Source of the DNA: Nocardioides rubriscoriae
GTDB lineage: Bacteria > Actinomycetota > Actinomycetes > Propionibacteriales > Nocardioidaceae
NCBI RefSeq assembly: GCF_008087085.1
Contig: NZ_VIYJ01000013.1
Coordinates: 25,375-89,374, forward strand
DNA: 64,000 nt
Direction: 5' to 3'
In this document: one piece after another, positions 54,520 through 62,813 of the stretch
Position numbering within the stretch: the stretch's first letter is position 1
How the letters are laid out: every line of letters starts with the position of its first letter
The notes under the pieces: generated by a model
Database searches by the model: none
The model's input: the letters and a program-made list of their open reading frames with translations, nothing else
Told to the model about the DNA's origin: nothing
Made by a program: the position numbers and the translations under genes

Positions 54520-54750
54520 ATGGTCCGGGAGCAGCGCAGTGACATCGTGGCCGAGATGGTCGCCAACGTCCTCGAGGTGGTCGTCGCCGCCGGCGACGCC
54601 GTCGCCGTCGGCGACGAGGTCGCGCTGCTGGAGTCGATGAAGATGGAGATCCCGGTCGTCGCCGAGACCGCCGGCACCGTCACGGCCGTCAAGGTCGCCC
54701 CGGGCGACGTCGTCCAGGAGGGCGACGTGCTGCTGTCGCTGTCGGTCTAG
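54520..54750 (+). CDS. Biotin/lipoyl-binding carrier protein, stand-alone
   Basis: A 76-residue BCCP-like domain. The modified residue is Lys41 in LLESMKMEIPV, the biotinylation hairpin; IVAEMVANVLEVVVAAGDAV and APGDVVQEGDVLLSLSV form the flattened barrel. Mycobacterial TB7.3 is a known small homologue. It would carry biotin for an acyl-CoA or pyruvate carboxylase whose other subunits are not here. Confidence 0.92.
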   Translation: MVREQRSDIVAEMVANVLEVVVAAGDAVAVGDEVALLESMKMEIPVVAETAGTVTAVKVAPGDVVQEGDVLLSLSV

Positions 54751-54771
54751 GCCCAGATCCGGGCCAGCGCG

Positions 54772-54856
54772 CAGAGGGGGCGGGATTCGAACCCGCGGTG
54801 GGTCTCCCCACGACCGCTTTCAAGGCGGTTCCGATCGGCCGCTCCGGCACCCCTCC
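54772..54856 (-). tRNA. tRNA-Ser(TGA)
   Basis: An 85-nt class II tRNA. Acceptor strand GGAGGGG pairs with CCCCTCT, giving a G1:U72 wobble; anticodon arm ACCGC-CTTGAAA-GCGGT has anticodon TGA; a variable-arm hairpin TGGGGAGACCCA; T arm GCGGG-TTCGAAT-CCCGC; discriminator G. CCA is not encoded. Confidence 0.95.
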
Positions 54857-54934
54857 TCGCCCCGCTGCCGTGGCGACGGGACACGCCGATCCTAGTGGTC
54901 GGCCCGCTGTGCCCTCGTCGTGCCTCGTGGCGTC

Positions 54935-55327
54935 CTACTCGCTGCCGCCCAGCTCGAGCTCGACCGCGTCGTAGGCCAGGTCGTGGAGGCGCTGCACGTG
55001 GTGGGTGACGTCGACGACGAGCCGGGCCACCTCGGCGCGCACGGCGTTGACGTCGGGGTCCTCCAGGACCCGCGTCGCGAGGGTGCCGAGACGCATCAGC
55101 AGTGCGTTGCGCTCGCGGAACGCCGTGCCCCCGCGGGCGGCCAGCCACCCGTCGTCGTCGTCCCGGCCGGGCGGCAGCTCCTCGAGGAGCGCGTCGCGCA
55201 CGGCGGCGATGCGTTGGCGCATCGTCCAGCGCCAGGCGCCGAGGCCGGGGCCCTCGCGGCCTGGCGCCTCGTTGGCACCGGCCAGGGCGCGCAGGGCGGC
55301 CGTCAGGGTCGCGCTCGTCGCTGCCAT
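54935..55327 (-). CDS. Conserved hypothetical helical protein
   Basis: A 130-residue, probably all-helical protein. Notable parts are WRWTMRQRIAAVRDALLEEL, GTAFRERNALLMRLGTLATR and VRAEVARLVVDVTHHVQRLH ending in an acidic ELELGGSE. I recognise similar actinobacterial proteins but no function. It lies between the tRNA-Ser(TGA) gene and a divergent membrane protein gene. Confidence 0.75.
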   Translation of the reverse strand: MAATSATLTAALRALAGANEAPGREGPGLGAWRWTMRQRIAAVRDALLEELPPGRDDDDGWLAARGGTAFRERNALLMRLGTLATRVLEDPDVNAVRAEVARLVVDVTHHVQRLHDLAYDAVELELGGSE

Positions 55328-55414
55328 GGTGGGGGTGCCCTTCGGCTGGGGTGTGACGGTCCTCACGAGCATGACCGCGGTGGCCGCCGGAGGCAAGCGC
55401 GCGATGATGGTCGC

Positions 55415-55873
55415 ATGGATCAGCCCGCCGTCACCGACTACCGCCTGGCCCCGGCGTTCGCCGCACGTCTGGTGGGGCTCGGGCTCGTGCTGCTGGCCGT
55501 GGTGGCGTTCGTCCTCACCGCGGCCTCCCTGGCCCTCTCGTGGCCGGCCGACCTGGTCGTCGTGGTCGTCGTGGTCGGCCTGCTCGCGGTGCTCGGCACG
55601 GGCACCTGGCTGCGGTCGCGGGCCTACGTCGTCCGCCTGACCGACTCCGGCTACCACGTGCGGTTCGTGCGGGGCGTCGGCGTGGCCGAGGGCCGCTGGG
55701 ACGAGGTCACCGAGGTGTCGGCCGCCCACCCGCGCGACGTGCCCTGCCTGGTGCTCGACCGCCACGACGCGACGACGACGTCGATCCCCGTCGAGATGCT
55801 CGCCGCCGACCGCCAGCAGTTCGCCGACGACGTACGCGCCCGGCTCGAGCGCGCGGGTCGCCGCCGCGGCTGA
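55415..55873 (+). CDS. PH-domain-like membrane protein
   Basis: A 152-residue protein with two N-terminal membrane helices (LVGLGLVLLAVVAFVLTAAS, and a Val-rich second helix ending AVLGTGTWL), then a cytoplasmic beta domain: AYVVRLTDSGYHVRFVRGVG, WDEVTEVSAAH and CLVLDRHDATTTSIPVEML, the pattern of bacterial PH-like (bPH) domains. A C-terminal helix ends it. Function unknown. Confidence 0.75.
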   Translation: MDQPAVTDYRLAPAFAARLVGLGLVLLAVVAFVLTAASLALSWPADLVVVVVVVGLLAVLGTGTWLRSRAYVVRLTDSGYHVRFVRGVGVAEGRWDEVTEVSAAHPRDVPCLVLDRHDATTTSIPVEMLAADRQQFADDVRARLERAGRRRG

Positions 55874-55962
55874 GCCCGGCGCGGGCGCGCCGGGGATCCA
55901 ATTGGCCGACCCAGGTCCGGGCCTTGTAGCCTGATGCCGCTGTGGTGCGTGCACGACAGCGA

Positions 55963-56053
55963 GGAGGCGTCGCCTAGTCCGGTCTATGGCGCCCGCCTGC
56001 TAAGCGGGTTTGGGGCTACAACCCCATCGAGGGTTCAAATCCCTCCGCCTCCG
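55963..56053 (+). tRNA. tRNA-Ser(GCT)
   Basis: A 91-nt class II tRNA: acceptor GGAGGCG/CGCCTCC, anticodon arm with CCGCCTGCTAAGCGGG giving anticodon GCT, a long variable arm TGGGGCTACAACCCCA, T arm AGGGTTCAAATCCCT, discriminator G, no encoded CCA. It decodes AGC/AGU. Confidence 0.96.
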
Positions 56054-56216
56054 CCGCGGGCCCTGGATGTGAATCCGAGGTCCGGCAGACCGAAACCGAG
56101 AAGCACCGCTCCACAGCCCGCAGCAGGGAGGTGGGGCGGTGTTCTTGCGTCGAGGGAACCCGGGCCGGTGACCGTCTCGTCGGACGAGGTGGAGGCACCT
56201 AGCGCCAGGAGATCCG

Positions 56217-57539
56217 ATGACCGACCACGCGGACGGCGAGACCGGTGACCGGCCTGCGGTCATCGCAGAGCTCGACGACGTTCGCATCGCCCCCCCGCCC
56301 CTACGAGCCGTGATCGACGCCGGGCAGTCCGTCCGACACCGTCGCACCATCCTTGCCCGTATTGCAGCCATGTCCGTCCTCCTCGTGGGCGGCGGGCTGG
56401 TCGCCGCCGAGGTCCTGGGCGCCGACCGAGACATCGACTCGCTCATCCCAGCCGAGCAGGCCACAGACCCCCTGTCTGTCGCCGTGAGCCAGCACGCCGT
56501 GCCGTCATCGCTCGTCGGCGTCCCCCAGGGGCTCGCCACCTGGGACCCCGCCGCGCGCGCACTCACCTACGTCTCCGAGGGCGTCTACAGCAGTTCATGC
56601 CTCCCGACCGGCACCGCACACGACAGCGACGGCTCGCTGGTCCTCGTGCTGACGGCGAGCGACGAGGACATGTGTACGCGGGTCGGGCGCATCGTGGACG
56701 CCACCATCGCCGGCGTCACCGATGCGCCCACCGAGCTCTCCGTCATCGAGAACGGCAGGACCCGCACCGTCCCCGTGCGGGGCGCCACCACAGGTGATCG
56801 CCCGTTCGACGCCCTGGACATGGCCCTGGTGCTGGGCGATCCCCGCCCGGACGGGACGATCCCCTCGCGGCTCCGGGTCGAGAACGACACCGGCGAGACC
56901 GTGACTGACCCGGGCTGCCATCTCGGCGCGTTCAGTGCCCCGACCGGTGTGGTGGCTCAGGATGACCCGGACGGAGCGCTGCGCAACCCCGGCCCGATCT
57001 ACCTGGCGTACTGCGCGGGTCCGACCGACCTCGAGCCCGGGTACGCGGCGACCCTGCCCGGTCCGACGTACCGCACCGCCGACCTCGCGCCCGGTGGCTA
57101 CCTGGCGGTCGTCGACTACGGCGACTTGCGGACGAGCCGGGTCGGCGCACCTTTCGAGGTGCCCGGCGGGGGCGGTGACACGCCTGACGTGTTCCGCGTC
57201 GACCTGCCGACCAACCACTGGCGCGTGGGTGACCGTGGCGACCTCGCGCTGATCTCGGGTGTGCTCGCGGTCGACGACCGCGGCTGCGTCTACCTCGACG
57301 CCCCCGAGCTGCGGGCGCGAGCCCGCACCTACGTCCTGTGGCCGGACGACTACACCGCGACCGTGGACATCGACGGCGAGCCCACCCTCTACGACCCCAC
57401 TGGCACGCCCGTGGCCCGCGGTGGCGACCGGCTGTCCCTGGGCGGCGGCTACGGGCCCAACCCCGGCAGCGAGCCGTGCCTCCCGGACTCGGCCACCGAG
57501 GTCGCCTCGGTCCAGTCCGGGGTCACCATCGTGGAGTGA
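56217..57539 (+). CDS. Membrane-anchored exported protein of unknown function
   Basis: A 440-residue protein: ~45 cytoplasmic residues (RTILARIA just before the membrane), one membrane helix AMSVLLVGGGLVAAEVLGA (~51-69), and a large extracellular part with about eight Cys residues, e.g. SSSCLPTGTAHDSDGSLVLV, DEDMCTRVGR and YLDAPELRARARTYV. The topology resembles anti-sigma or sensor-type type II membrane proteins, but no domain is recognised. ATG follows AGGAGATCCG. It is monocistronic next to tRNA-Ser(GCT). Confidence 0.75.
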   Translation: MTDHADGETGDRPAVIAELDDVRIAPPPLRAVIDAGQSVRHRRTILARIAAMSVLLVGGGLVAAEVLGADRDIDSLIPAEQATDPLSVAVSQHAVPSSLVGVPQGLATWDPAARALTYVSEGVYSSSCLPTGTAHDSDGSLVLVLTASDEDMCTRVGRIVDATIAGVTDAPTELSVIENGRTRTVPVRGATTGDRPFDALDMALVLGDPRPDGTIPSRLRVENDTGETVTDPGCHLGAFSAPTGVVAQDDPDGALRNPGPIYLAYCAGPTDLEPGYAATLPGPTYRTADLAPGGYLAVVDYGDLRTSRVGAPFEVPGGGGDTPDVFRVDLPTNHWRVGDRGDLALISGVLAVDDRGCVYLDAPELRARARTYVLWPDDYTATVDIDGEPTLYDPTGTPVARGGDRLSLGGGYGPNPGSEPCLPDSATEVASVQSGVTIVE

Positions 57540-57764
57540 CTCGACCGCACCCGTGATGTGCCTGAATGTTCCACGGCGCTCGACGTGTGGTGCGTCTACT
57601 TCCTGGGTACCGGAGTGGCGAGAGCAGGGCTCGGACTGCAACTCTGTGCATATCACCGTACTGCACGAATCTGCACCGCCCATCGTCTGACAACGGTGGG
57701 CGCGACGTCCGACAATACGATCCGGGCCATTCCGTGGGCCCGAGACCCAGAAGGTGTGAACCCC

Positions 57765-57917
57765 ATGAAGATCGCGCGCAAGCTCGCCCTCACCGTCGCC
57801 GCCACCGTGCTCGGTGCCTCCTTCGTCGCCGTGTCGGCGCCGGCCGCTCAGGCCTACGGCGACTCCAGCTGGGGCTGCGGCGGCAACTGCCGTCCCGGCG
57901 TCCCCACCGCACCCTGA
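57765..57917 (+). CDS. Small secreted peptide precursor with two cysteines
   Basis: A 50-residue precursor. Residues 1-30 are a Sec signal peptide (MKIARKLALTVAATVLGASF, then VAVSAPAAQA). Cleavage after AQA would release a 20-residue peptide starting YGDSSWGCGG and ending PTAP, with two Cys spaced C-GGN-C. It converges on a HTH regulator gene only 19 bp away. It may be a signal, a surface peptide or a degenerate secreted protein; function unknown. Confidence 0.65.
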   Translation: MKIARKLALTVAATVLGASFVAVSAPAAQAYGDSSWGCGGNCRPGVPTAP

Positions 57918-57936
57918 CGGGCGGGACCGGTCCGGG

Positions 57937-58941
57937 TCAGGCGTCGTCGGCGACGGGCTCGCGGCCCGAGACCCCGGCGCGGCCCATCGCGTAACCGAGC
58001 TGGAATCGGGTCTCCTGCTCGTACTCGGCCTTGAGATCGGCGATGTAGCCGGCGTACGTGCGGGGGCTGACGCCCAGCCGCTTGGCGCTCACCGGGTCGG
58101 AGTGGCCCTCGATGAGCATCCGGATGGTCATCGCGCGCTGCTCGACGGCGATGTCCTTCAACGTCGCCGACTCGCGGTTGGTGAACGGCCGGCCGCGCTC
58201 CCAGGCCCGCTCGAAGACGTCGACGAGGTAGGCCACCACCGAGGGCTCGCGGACCGCGACCGCGGTGGACAGGTCGTCGCCGGCGGGGATGATCGCGACC
58301 CGCCGGTCGATGACGATCATCCGGTTGAAGAACTCGTCGAGGGTGCGGACCTCGGCGCCGCGCTCGGTCACGGCCGCGACGTAGGTCGCGGTGAAGGCGC
58401 TGCGCCGGGCGCTGTGCTGGTAGAGCGTGCGCATCTTCATGCCGCGCTCGAGGGCGGCGGTGTCGCGCAGGGCCGCGGCGGCCAGCGACGCGGCGTCGCG
58501 CCCGGTCTGGGGCTGGGCGGTGAGCATCTCCTCCTCGGCCTCGGCGACCAGGCCGGCGATGAAGGGGCTGATCGCCTCGTCGTGGAGGTAGGTGAAGGGC
58601 CCGCGGGCCTGCGACAGCGGCGACCGGCGCCACGACTGGCTCAGCGCACCGAAGGCCCGCGCCCACTGCGACGACTCCTCGAGCAGCTGGGCGGCCTGCT
58701 GGCTCAGCGGTGAGACCACCCGCGACTGCACGGTGTTGGGGTCCTCGGGCAGCCAGCGCTCGGTGTCCTTGTGCAGCTGGACCAGCCCGAGGTCGACCAG
58801 GAGGTCGAAGGCGGCGCGGTCCGGGCCGCCGTCGGCGATGCGGGGGTCGGCTGCGGAGAGGCCCTCCTTCATGACGATCTCGTCGTAGAGGGCAGCGGCA
58901 CCGTCGGTGAAGAGCGCACGCTCGTCGGGGCCGTAGGTCAC
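57937..58941 (-). CDS. HTH transcriptional regulator (TrmB-like N-terminus, LuxR-like C-terminal HTH)
   Basis: A 334-residue regulator. The N-terminus (AAALYDEIVMKEGLSAADP, then LLVDLGLVQLHKDTERWLPE) looks like a winged helix of TrmB type. The middle (~110-260) is a ligand- or partner-binding region. The C-terminal ~60 residues, including MTIRMLIEGHSDPVSAKRLG and VSPRTYAGYIADLKAEY, form a LuxR-like HTH. The GTG at 58941 follows GGAGGAGG. Targets unknown; the adjacent secreted peptide gene is a candidate. Confidence 0.82.
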   Translation of the reverse strand: MTYGPDERALFTDGAAALYDEIVMKEGLSAADPRIADGGPDRAAFDLLVDLGLVQLHKDTERWLPEDPNTVQSRVVSPLSQQAAQLLEESSQWARAFGALSQSWRRSPLSQARGPFTYLHDEAISPFIAGLVAEAEEEMLTAQPQTGRDAASLAAAALRDTAALERGMKMRTLYQHSARRSAFTATYVAAVTERGAEVRTLDEFFNRMIVIDRRVAIIPAGDDLSTAVAVREPSVVAYLVDVFERAWERGRPFTNRESATLKDIAVEQRAMTIRMLIEGHSDPVSAKRLGVSPRTYAGYIADLKAEYEQETRFQLGYAMGRAGVSGREPVADDA

Positions 58942-59000
58942 CGCCGTTGCCTCCTCCGTCGTGCCGCTGCTCCCGAGGGGCCCGATCCTAGCGACGACGA

Positions 59001-59033
59001 CGGCCCCCCACCCGCCGATGGGGTGAGGGGCCG
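59001..59033 (-). terminator. Terminator of the PEP carboxykinase gene
   Basis: A stem of about 13 bp, CGGCCCCTCACCCC pairing with GGGTGGGGGGCCG around a short loop, lies 22 bp after the pckG stop. There is no long T-tract, as usual in high-GC hosts. Confidence 0.75.
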
Positions 59034-59054
59034 ACGTACGACGCGGGGCTCCGG

Positions 59055-60887
59055 TCAGGCCTCGAGGCGCGCCTTCAGGCCGTCGAGCTCGGTCCACAGC
59101 ACGCCCGGCAGGTCGTCGCCGAACTTCTCGAACCACTCCTGAATCTGCGGGATCTCGGCCTTCCACTCGTCGGGGTCGACGTGCAGCGCGGCCTCGAGTG
59201 CCTCGGGCGTCATGTCGAGCCCGTCGACGTCGAGCGAGCCGGGCGCCGGGACGTGACCGATGGGGGTCTCGACCGCGGCGGCCTGGCCGTCGATGCGCTC
59301 GACGACCCACTTGAGCACGCGGCTGTTCTCGCCGAAGCCGGGCCACAGGAAGCCGCCCTCGTCGTCGCGGCGGAACCAGTTGACGTAGAAGATGCGCGGC
59401 AGCTTGGCCTCGTCGTTGTTCTTGCCGACGTTGATCCAGTGGCTGAAGTAGTCGCCGGCGTTGTAGCCGATGAACGGCAGCATCGCCATCGGGTCGCGGC
59501 GCACGATGCCGGTCGCGCCGACCGCGGCGGCGGTGGTCTCCGACGACAGGGTCGCGCCGAGGAAGGTGCCGTGGGCCCAGTCGCGGGCCTCGAAGACCAG
59601 CGGGACTGTCGTCTTGCGACGTCCGCCGAAGAGGATCGCGTCGATCGGGACGCCGCGGGGGTCGTCGAACTCGGGGGCGAGGATGTCGCACTGCTTGATC
59701 GGGGTGCAGTAGCGGCTGTTGGGGTGGCTGGACTCGAAGTCGCTCTCCGGCGTCCACTCCTCGCCCTTCCACGACGTGGCCTTGGCCGGCGGGTTCTCCA
59801 GGCCCTCCCACCAGACGTCGCCGTCCTCGGTGAGCGCGACGTTGGTGAAGACCGAGTTGCCCTTGTTGATGGTCGCCATCGCGTGCGGGTTGGTGTGCTC
59901 GTTGGTGCCGGGCGCGACGCCGAAGAAGCCGTACTCGGGGTTGACGGCCCACAGGCGGCCGTCCTCGCCGATGCGCATCCAGGCGATGTCGTCGCCGATG
60001 GACTCGACCTTCCAGCCCGGGATGGTCGGCTTGAGCATGGCCAGGTTGGTCTTGCCGCAGGCGCTCGGGAAGGCCGCGGCGACGTACTTGGTGACGCCCT
60101 GGGGGCTGGTGAGCTTGAGGATGAGCATGTGCTCGGCGAGCCAACCCTCGTCGCGCGCCATGACCGACGCGATGCGCAGGGCGTAGCACTTCTTGCCGAG
60201 CAGGGCGTTGCCGCCGTAGCCGGAGCCGAAGGACCAGATCGCGCGCTCCTCGGGGAACTGCACGATGTACTTGGTGTCGTTGCAGGGCCAGCGGACGTCC
60301 TCCTGGCCGTCGGCCAGCGGCATGCCGACCGAGTGGATGGCCTGCACGAACGGCGCCTCGAGCTCGGTCATCTTGTCGAGCACGTGGCTGCCCATGCGGG
60401 CCATGACGCGCATCGAGGCGGTGACGTACGCGGAGTCGGTGAGCTCGATGCCGAACATCGGCTTCTCGGCCTCGAGGTGGCCCATGACGAAGGGGATGAC
60501 GTACATCGTGCGGCCCTTCATGCAGCCGGCGTACAGCCCGCGCATGAGGTCCTTCATCTTCTCCGGGTCCATCCAGTTGTTGGTGGGCCCGCAGTCCTTC
60601 TCGTCGACCGAGCAGATGTAGGTGCGGTCCTCCACGCGCGCGACGTCGATCGGGTCGCTGGCGGCGTAGAAGGAGTTGGGCTTGATCGCCGGGTCGAGCT
60701 GGGTGAACGTGCCGGTGGCCATGAGGGCCTGCGTCAGCTCCGTCCACTCCTCGTCGGAGCCCGTGCACCAGCGGATCGCGTCGGGCTGCGTCAGCTCGGC
60801 GACCTCGGCGACGAAGTCGAGGATGCCCTGGTGGGTGGTCGGGGCGTCGTGCTCGGTGGTGGTGCTGCGGTCCTGCGTGGCGGTCAT
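59055..60887 (-). CDS. pckG: Phosphoenolpyruvate carboxykinase (GTP)
   Basis: A 610-residue GTP-dependent PEPCK, converting oxaloacetate and GTP to PEP in gluconeogenesis. The kinase-1a P-loop with the reactive Cys277 is AAFPSACGKTNLAM; GDDIAWMRIGEDGRLWAVNP carries the kinase-2 metal Asp pair; GYNAGDYFSHWINVG and FGENSRVLKWVVERI match the C-terminal nucleotide lobe. Length is typical. The ATG at 60887 is preferred over one 7 codons upstream. Monocistronic with its own terminator. Confidence 0.97.
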   Translation of the reverse strand: MTATQDRSTTTEHDAPTTHQGILDFVAEVAELTQPDAIRWCTGSDEEWTELTQALMATGTFTQLDPAIKPNSFYAASDPIDVARVEDRTYICSVDEKDCGPTNNWMDPEKMKDLMRGLYAGCMKGRTMYVIPFVMGHLEAEKPMFGIELTDSAYVTASMRVMARMGSHVLDKMTELEAPFVQAIHSVGMPLADGQEDVRWPCNDTKYIVQFPEERAIWSFGSGYGGNALLGKKCYALRIASVMARDEGWLAEHMLILKLTSPQGVTKYVAAAFPSACGKTNLAMLKPTIPGWKVESIGDDIAWMRIGEDGRLWAVNPEYGFFGVAPGTNEHTNPHAMATINKGNSVFTNVALTEDGDVWWEGLENPPAKATSWKGEEWTPESDFESSHPNSRYCTPIKQCDILAPEFDDPRGVPIDAILFGGRRKTTVPLVFEARDWAHGTFLGATLSSETTAAAVGATGIVRRDPMAMLPFIGYNAGDYFSHWINVGKNNDEAKLPRIFYVNWFRRDDEGGFLWPGFGENSRVLKWVVERIDGQAAAVETPIGHVPAPGSLDVDGLDMTPEALEAALHVDPDEWKAEIPQIQEWFEKFGDDLPGVLWTELDGLKARLEA

Positions 60888-61159
60888 GCCGTTGTCCCTC
60901 TCGCGCAATCGCGACCCGGGGGAGTGCCCGGAGCCGGCCGTCGAGCGTGTCGACGGTGTGTCGTGGAGTCGTGGTTGGATCGCCTGGCACCATTGCCGCG
61001 ATCGGGCTCAGCGAGGCTAACCCGAGCGCCGGGGTGCACATATTGGACCGATCCAAGGCCCGTGTCCCAGGTCACACTGCTCGTCATGGCGGGTATCGAT
61101 TCGGCATCGTCCGGGCGGTCGGCTATTCTCGACCAGTCCTCGGGCGAGCCCGGAGACAT

Positions 61160-61232
61160 GCGCCTGTAGCTCAACGGATAGAGCATCTGACTACGGATCA
61201 GAAGGTTTGGGGTTCGAATCCCTACAGGCGCG
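61160..61232 (+). tRNA. tRNA-Arg(ACG)
   Basis: A 73-nt tRNA: acceptor GCGCCTG/CAGGCGC, D arm GCTCAACGGATAGAGC, anticodon arm TCTGA-CTACGGA-TCAGA with anticodon ACG (wobble inosine expected), T arm GGGTTCGAATCCC, discriminator G, no encoded CCA. tRNA-Arg genes are frequent integration sites. Confidence 0.97.
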
Positions 61233-61242
61233 CAGAGGAATT

Positions 61243-61285
61243 CAGCCCCTGACCTGTGGAAACACAAGTCAGGGGCTGTTTCTTT
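61243..61285 (+). terminator. Intrinsic terminator after tRNA-Arg
   Basis: An 11-bp perfect stem CAGCCCCTGAC/GTCAGGGGCTG with a 14-nt loop, followed by TTTCTTT, 10 bp beyond the tRNA. Confidence 0.9.
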
Positions 61286-61708
61286 GTCAGCGACAGTGTC
61301 CGAAACGGGCGCTGCGGACACAGCACGGACACAGTTCGACAGCGGGTGAGCACCGTGACGGACGCTGGAGTTGTCTGCGCAGCTCCCGCGGCGCCTCGAT
61401 CCACCATCCGCAGCGGACCGTCGGCGGCGATGCTGACGGCGACCGCGAAGGCCGAAGGACGATCCCGAGTGCCCAGCCTGCCCCAGTTGCTCGGGCACCC
61501 ATGCCGGCGCGCCGCAGGCTGCTTCACGTCAGTTATCGACCGTGCCTCGAGAGCCTTGGACGATGCGCCGGCTTGCGAAGATCAGCCGATTCCGGGCCGG
61601 TCGGACGGATACGCTCCGACGAGCGGCGGGCCTTCGCGTAGCCGAAGCAGATCGGAGTCGAGGTGCAGGTCGCATCGCGTGCGCGGGAACAAGACGAGGG
61701 AGCAACGG
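61286..61708. other. Non-coding stretch at the left edge of the accessory region
   Basis: About 420 bp after the tRNA-Arg terminator in which no frame has convincing coding character on either strand. GGACACAG occurs twice at 61316-61331. It may hold an attachment-site flank or the stub of a lost integrase, but I see nothing that proves this. An AGGGAG Shine-Dalgarno near its end belongs to the next gene. Confidence 0.5.
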
Positions 61709-62656
61709 GTGACTGGCGACAGTTCGGTGTCCGACACCAAGTTCAACTCCGTCTCACCGCGCCGATGGTGGATCTACCTCGATCTGACCGAACCCAGATC
61801 CGTGCCTGAGCTCGCTGCACGTGCCGCCCTCGCGGACAGCACCGTCAAAGCGCATGTCCGGGCTCTAGTGAGCTTGGGAGTCGTCCAGTCCGTCGAGATT
61901 GATGGCGAGCACCGCTACGAGCGTGCAGTGGTCCTGACCGACCGACAGACGGCGTTGGCTCGACAGAAGATCCGTGCGGTGGGCCTAGAGGCGGCCGACG
62001 ACACAGCAGTTGCGACCGCACCACGGATAGTGATCAAGTCGTTGGCGAACTCAGCCGAGGAGGATTCCCCGGTGGGGTTCTCGGTTCGACGGATCGGCTC
62101 AACGCGGGGTCGCATTGTCGCGGTCGCTTTTGCGGCGATGTGTGTTGCCTTGATCCTCGCCGCCACCCGGGGCGGCTCTCAGACGAGAGAAAGTGCGACC
62201 TCCAGCCCTGCACTGTCTCCCCCGTCACCGTCTGTCATCGAGCCAACGCTAGAGGGTGTACGCCCGTCGAAGAGACCCAGGAGTGAGGCCACGGCAACGG
62301 CCGGCCCATCCCTACCGACACCGACCAATCCCCCCGAACCGATCCGCGACCCTAACGACGACCTCCCAAGAAGCGGTCCTATCAGTGCCTCGGGTCGCAC
62401 GTTCACCCAAGCGCAGGCAAGGGATTTCGCCACGAGGCTCCGTGGGTTCCTCGTGGCCAACAATTTCTCATATTCGAGTGACTCGCAGCTTCTCGACATC
62501 GGTGCATCGATCTGCGACGGTCTCGACGCTGGGAGCGATGAGCGTGAGGCCTTCGAGCTGGCTGGATACGACCCGTTCGAGGCCAATCTGTACGTCTCGA
62601 TGGCCGAGGGGGTCCTGTGCCCTGAACACTTTCCATTTGTGGACGGTGACTTCTAA
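61709..62656 (+). CDS. Membrane protein with N-terminal winged HTH and C-terminal DUF732-like domain
   Basis: A 315-residue protein with an uncommon order of parts. Residues ~18-80 are an ArsR/MarR-like winged helix (RSVPELAARAALADSTVKAH, VRALVSLGVVQSVEIDGEHR). Residues ~135-153 are one membrane helix. Residues ~155-230 are a Ser/Pro/Thr-rich linker. The last ~80 residues resemble DUF732 (RDFATRLRGFLVANNF, ASICDGLDAGS, EGVLCPEHFPF) with its two Cys. It could be a one-component membrane transcription factor sensing outside. GTG start with AGGGAG upstream; GC content is lower than in the core genes. Confidence 0.78.
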   Translation: MTGDSSVSDTKFNSVSPRRWWIYLDLTEPRSVPELAARAALADSTVKAHVRALVSLGVVQSVEIDGEHRYERAVVLTDRQTALARQKIRAVGLEAADDTAVATAPRIVIKSLANSAEEDSPVGFSVRRIGSTRGRIVAVAFAAMCVALILAATRGGSQTRESATSSPALSPPSPSVIEPTLEGVRPSKRPRSEATATAGPSLPTPTNPPEPIRDPNDDLPRSGPISASGRTFTQAQARDFATRLRGFLVANNFSYSSDSQLLDIGASICDGLDAGSDEREAFELAGYDPFEANLYVSMAEGVLCPEHFPFVDGDF

Positions 62657-62687
62657 AGCCTGGTGGGCCGTGCGGGAGAGCGCAGGG

Positions 62688-62790
62688 CTACTCGCAGGCG
62701 ATCCCGTTGCCATCTCGGTCGAGATTGCCGGAGTAGCCGGGGTCCCCGAGTTTGTGCCGTCTGTCAGGCAGTCGAAGTAAGCTCGGCCAC
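62688..62790 (-). pseudogene. Excalibur calcium-binding domain remnant
   Basis: On the minus strand the sequence reads GDPGYSGNLDRDGNGIACE followed by TAG, the end of an excalibur domain like that at 3.1-3.2 kb. A domain-start-like YFDCLTDGTNSG lies just upstream in a different frame, so a frameshift separates the halves. The tail is in frame with the DUF4839 gene upstream, beyond that gene's TGA stop. Confidence 0.55.
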
Positions 62791-62813
62791 GGTGATGGCC
62801 ACCGTGTTGTGCG

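Noticed and set aside
61222..61527. Minus-strand open frame after tRNA-Arg as an integrase remnant
   Set aside because: No tyrosine-recombinase motif (R-H-R-Y) is visible and the frame runs through the tRNA terminator.
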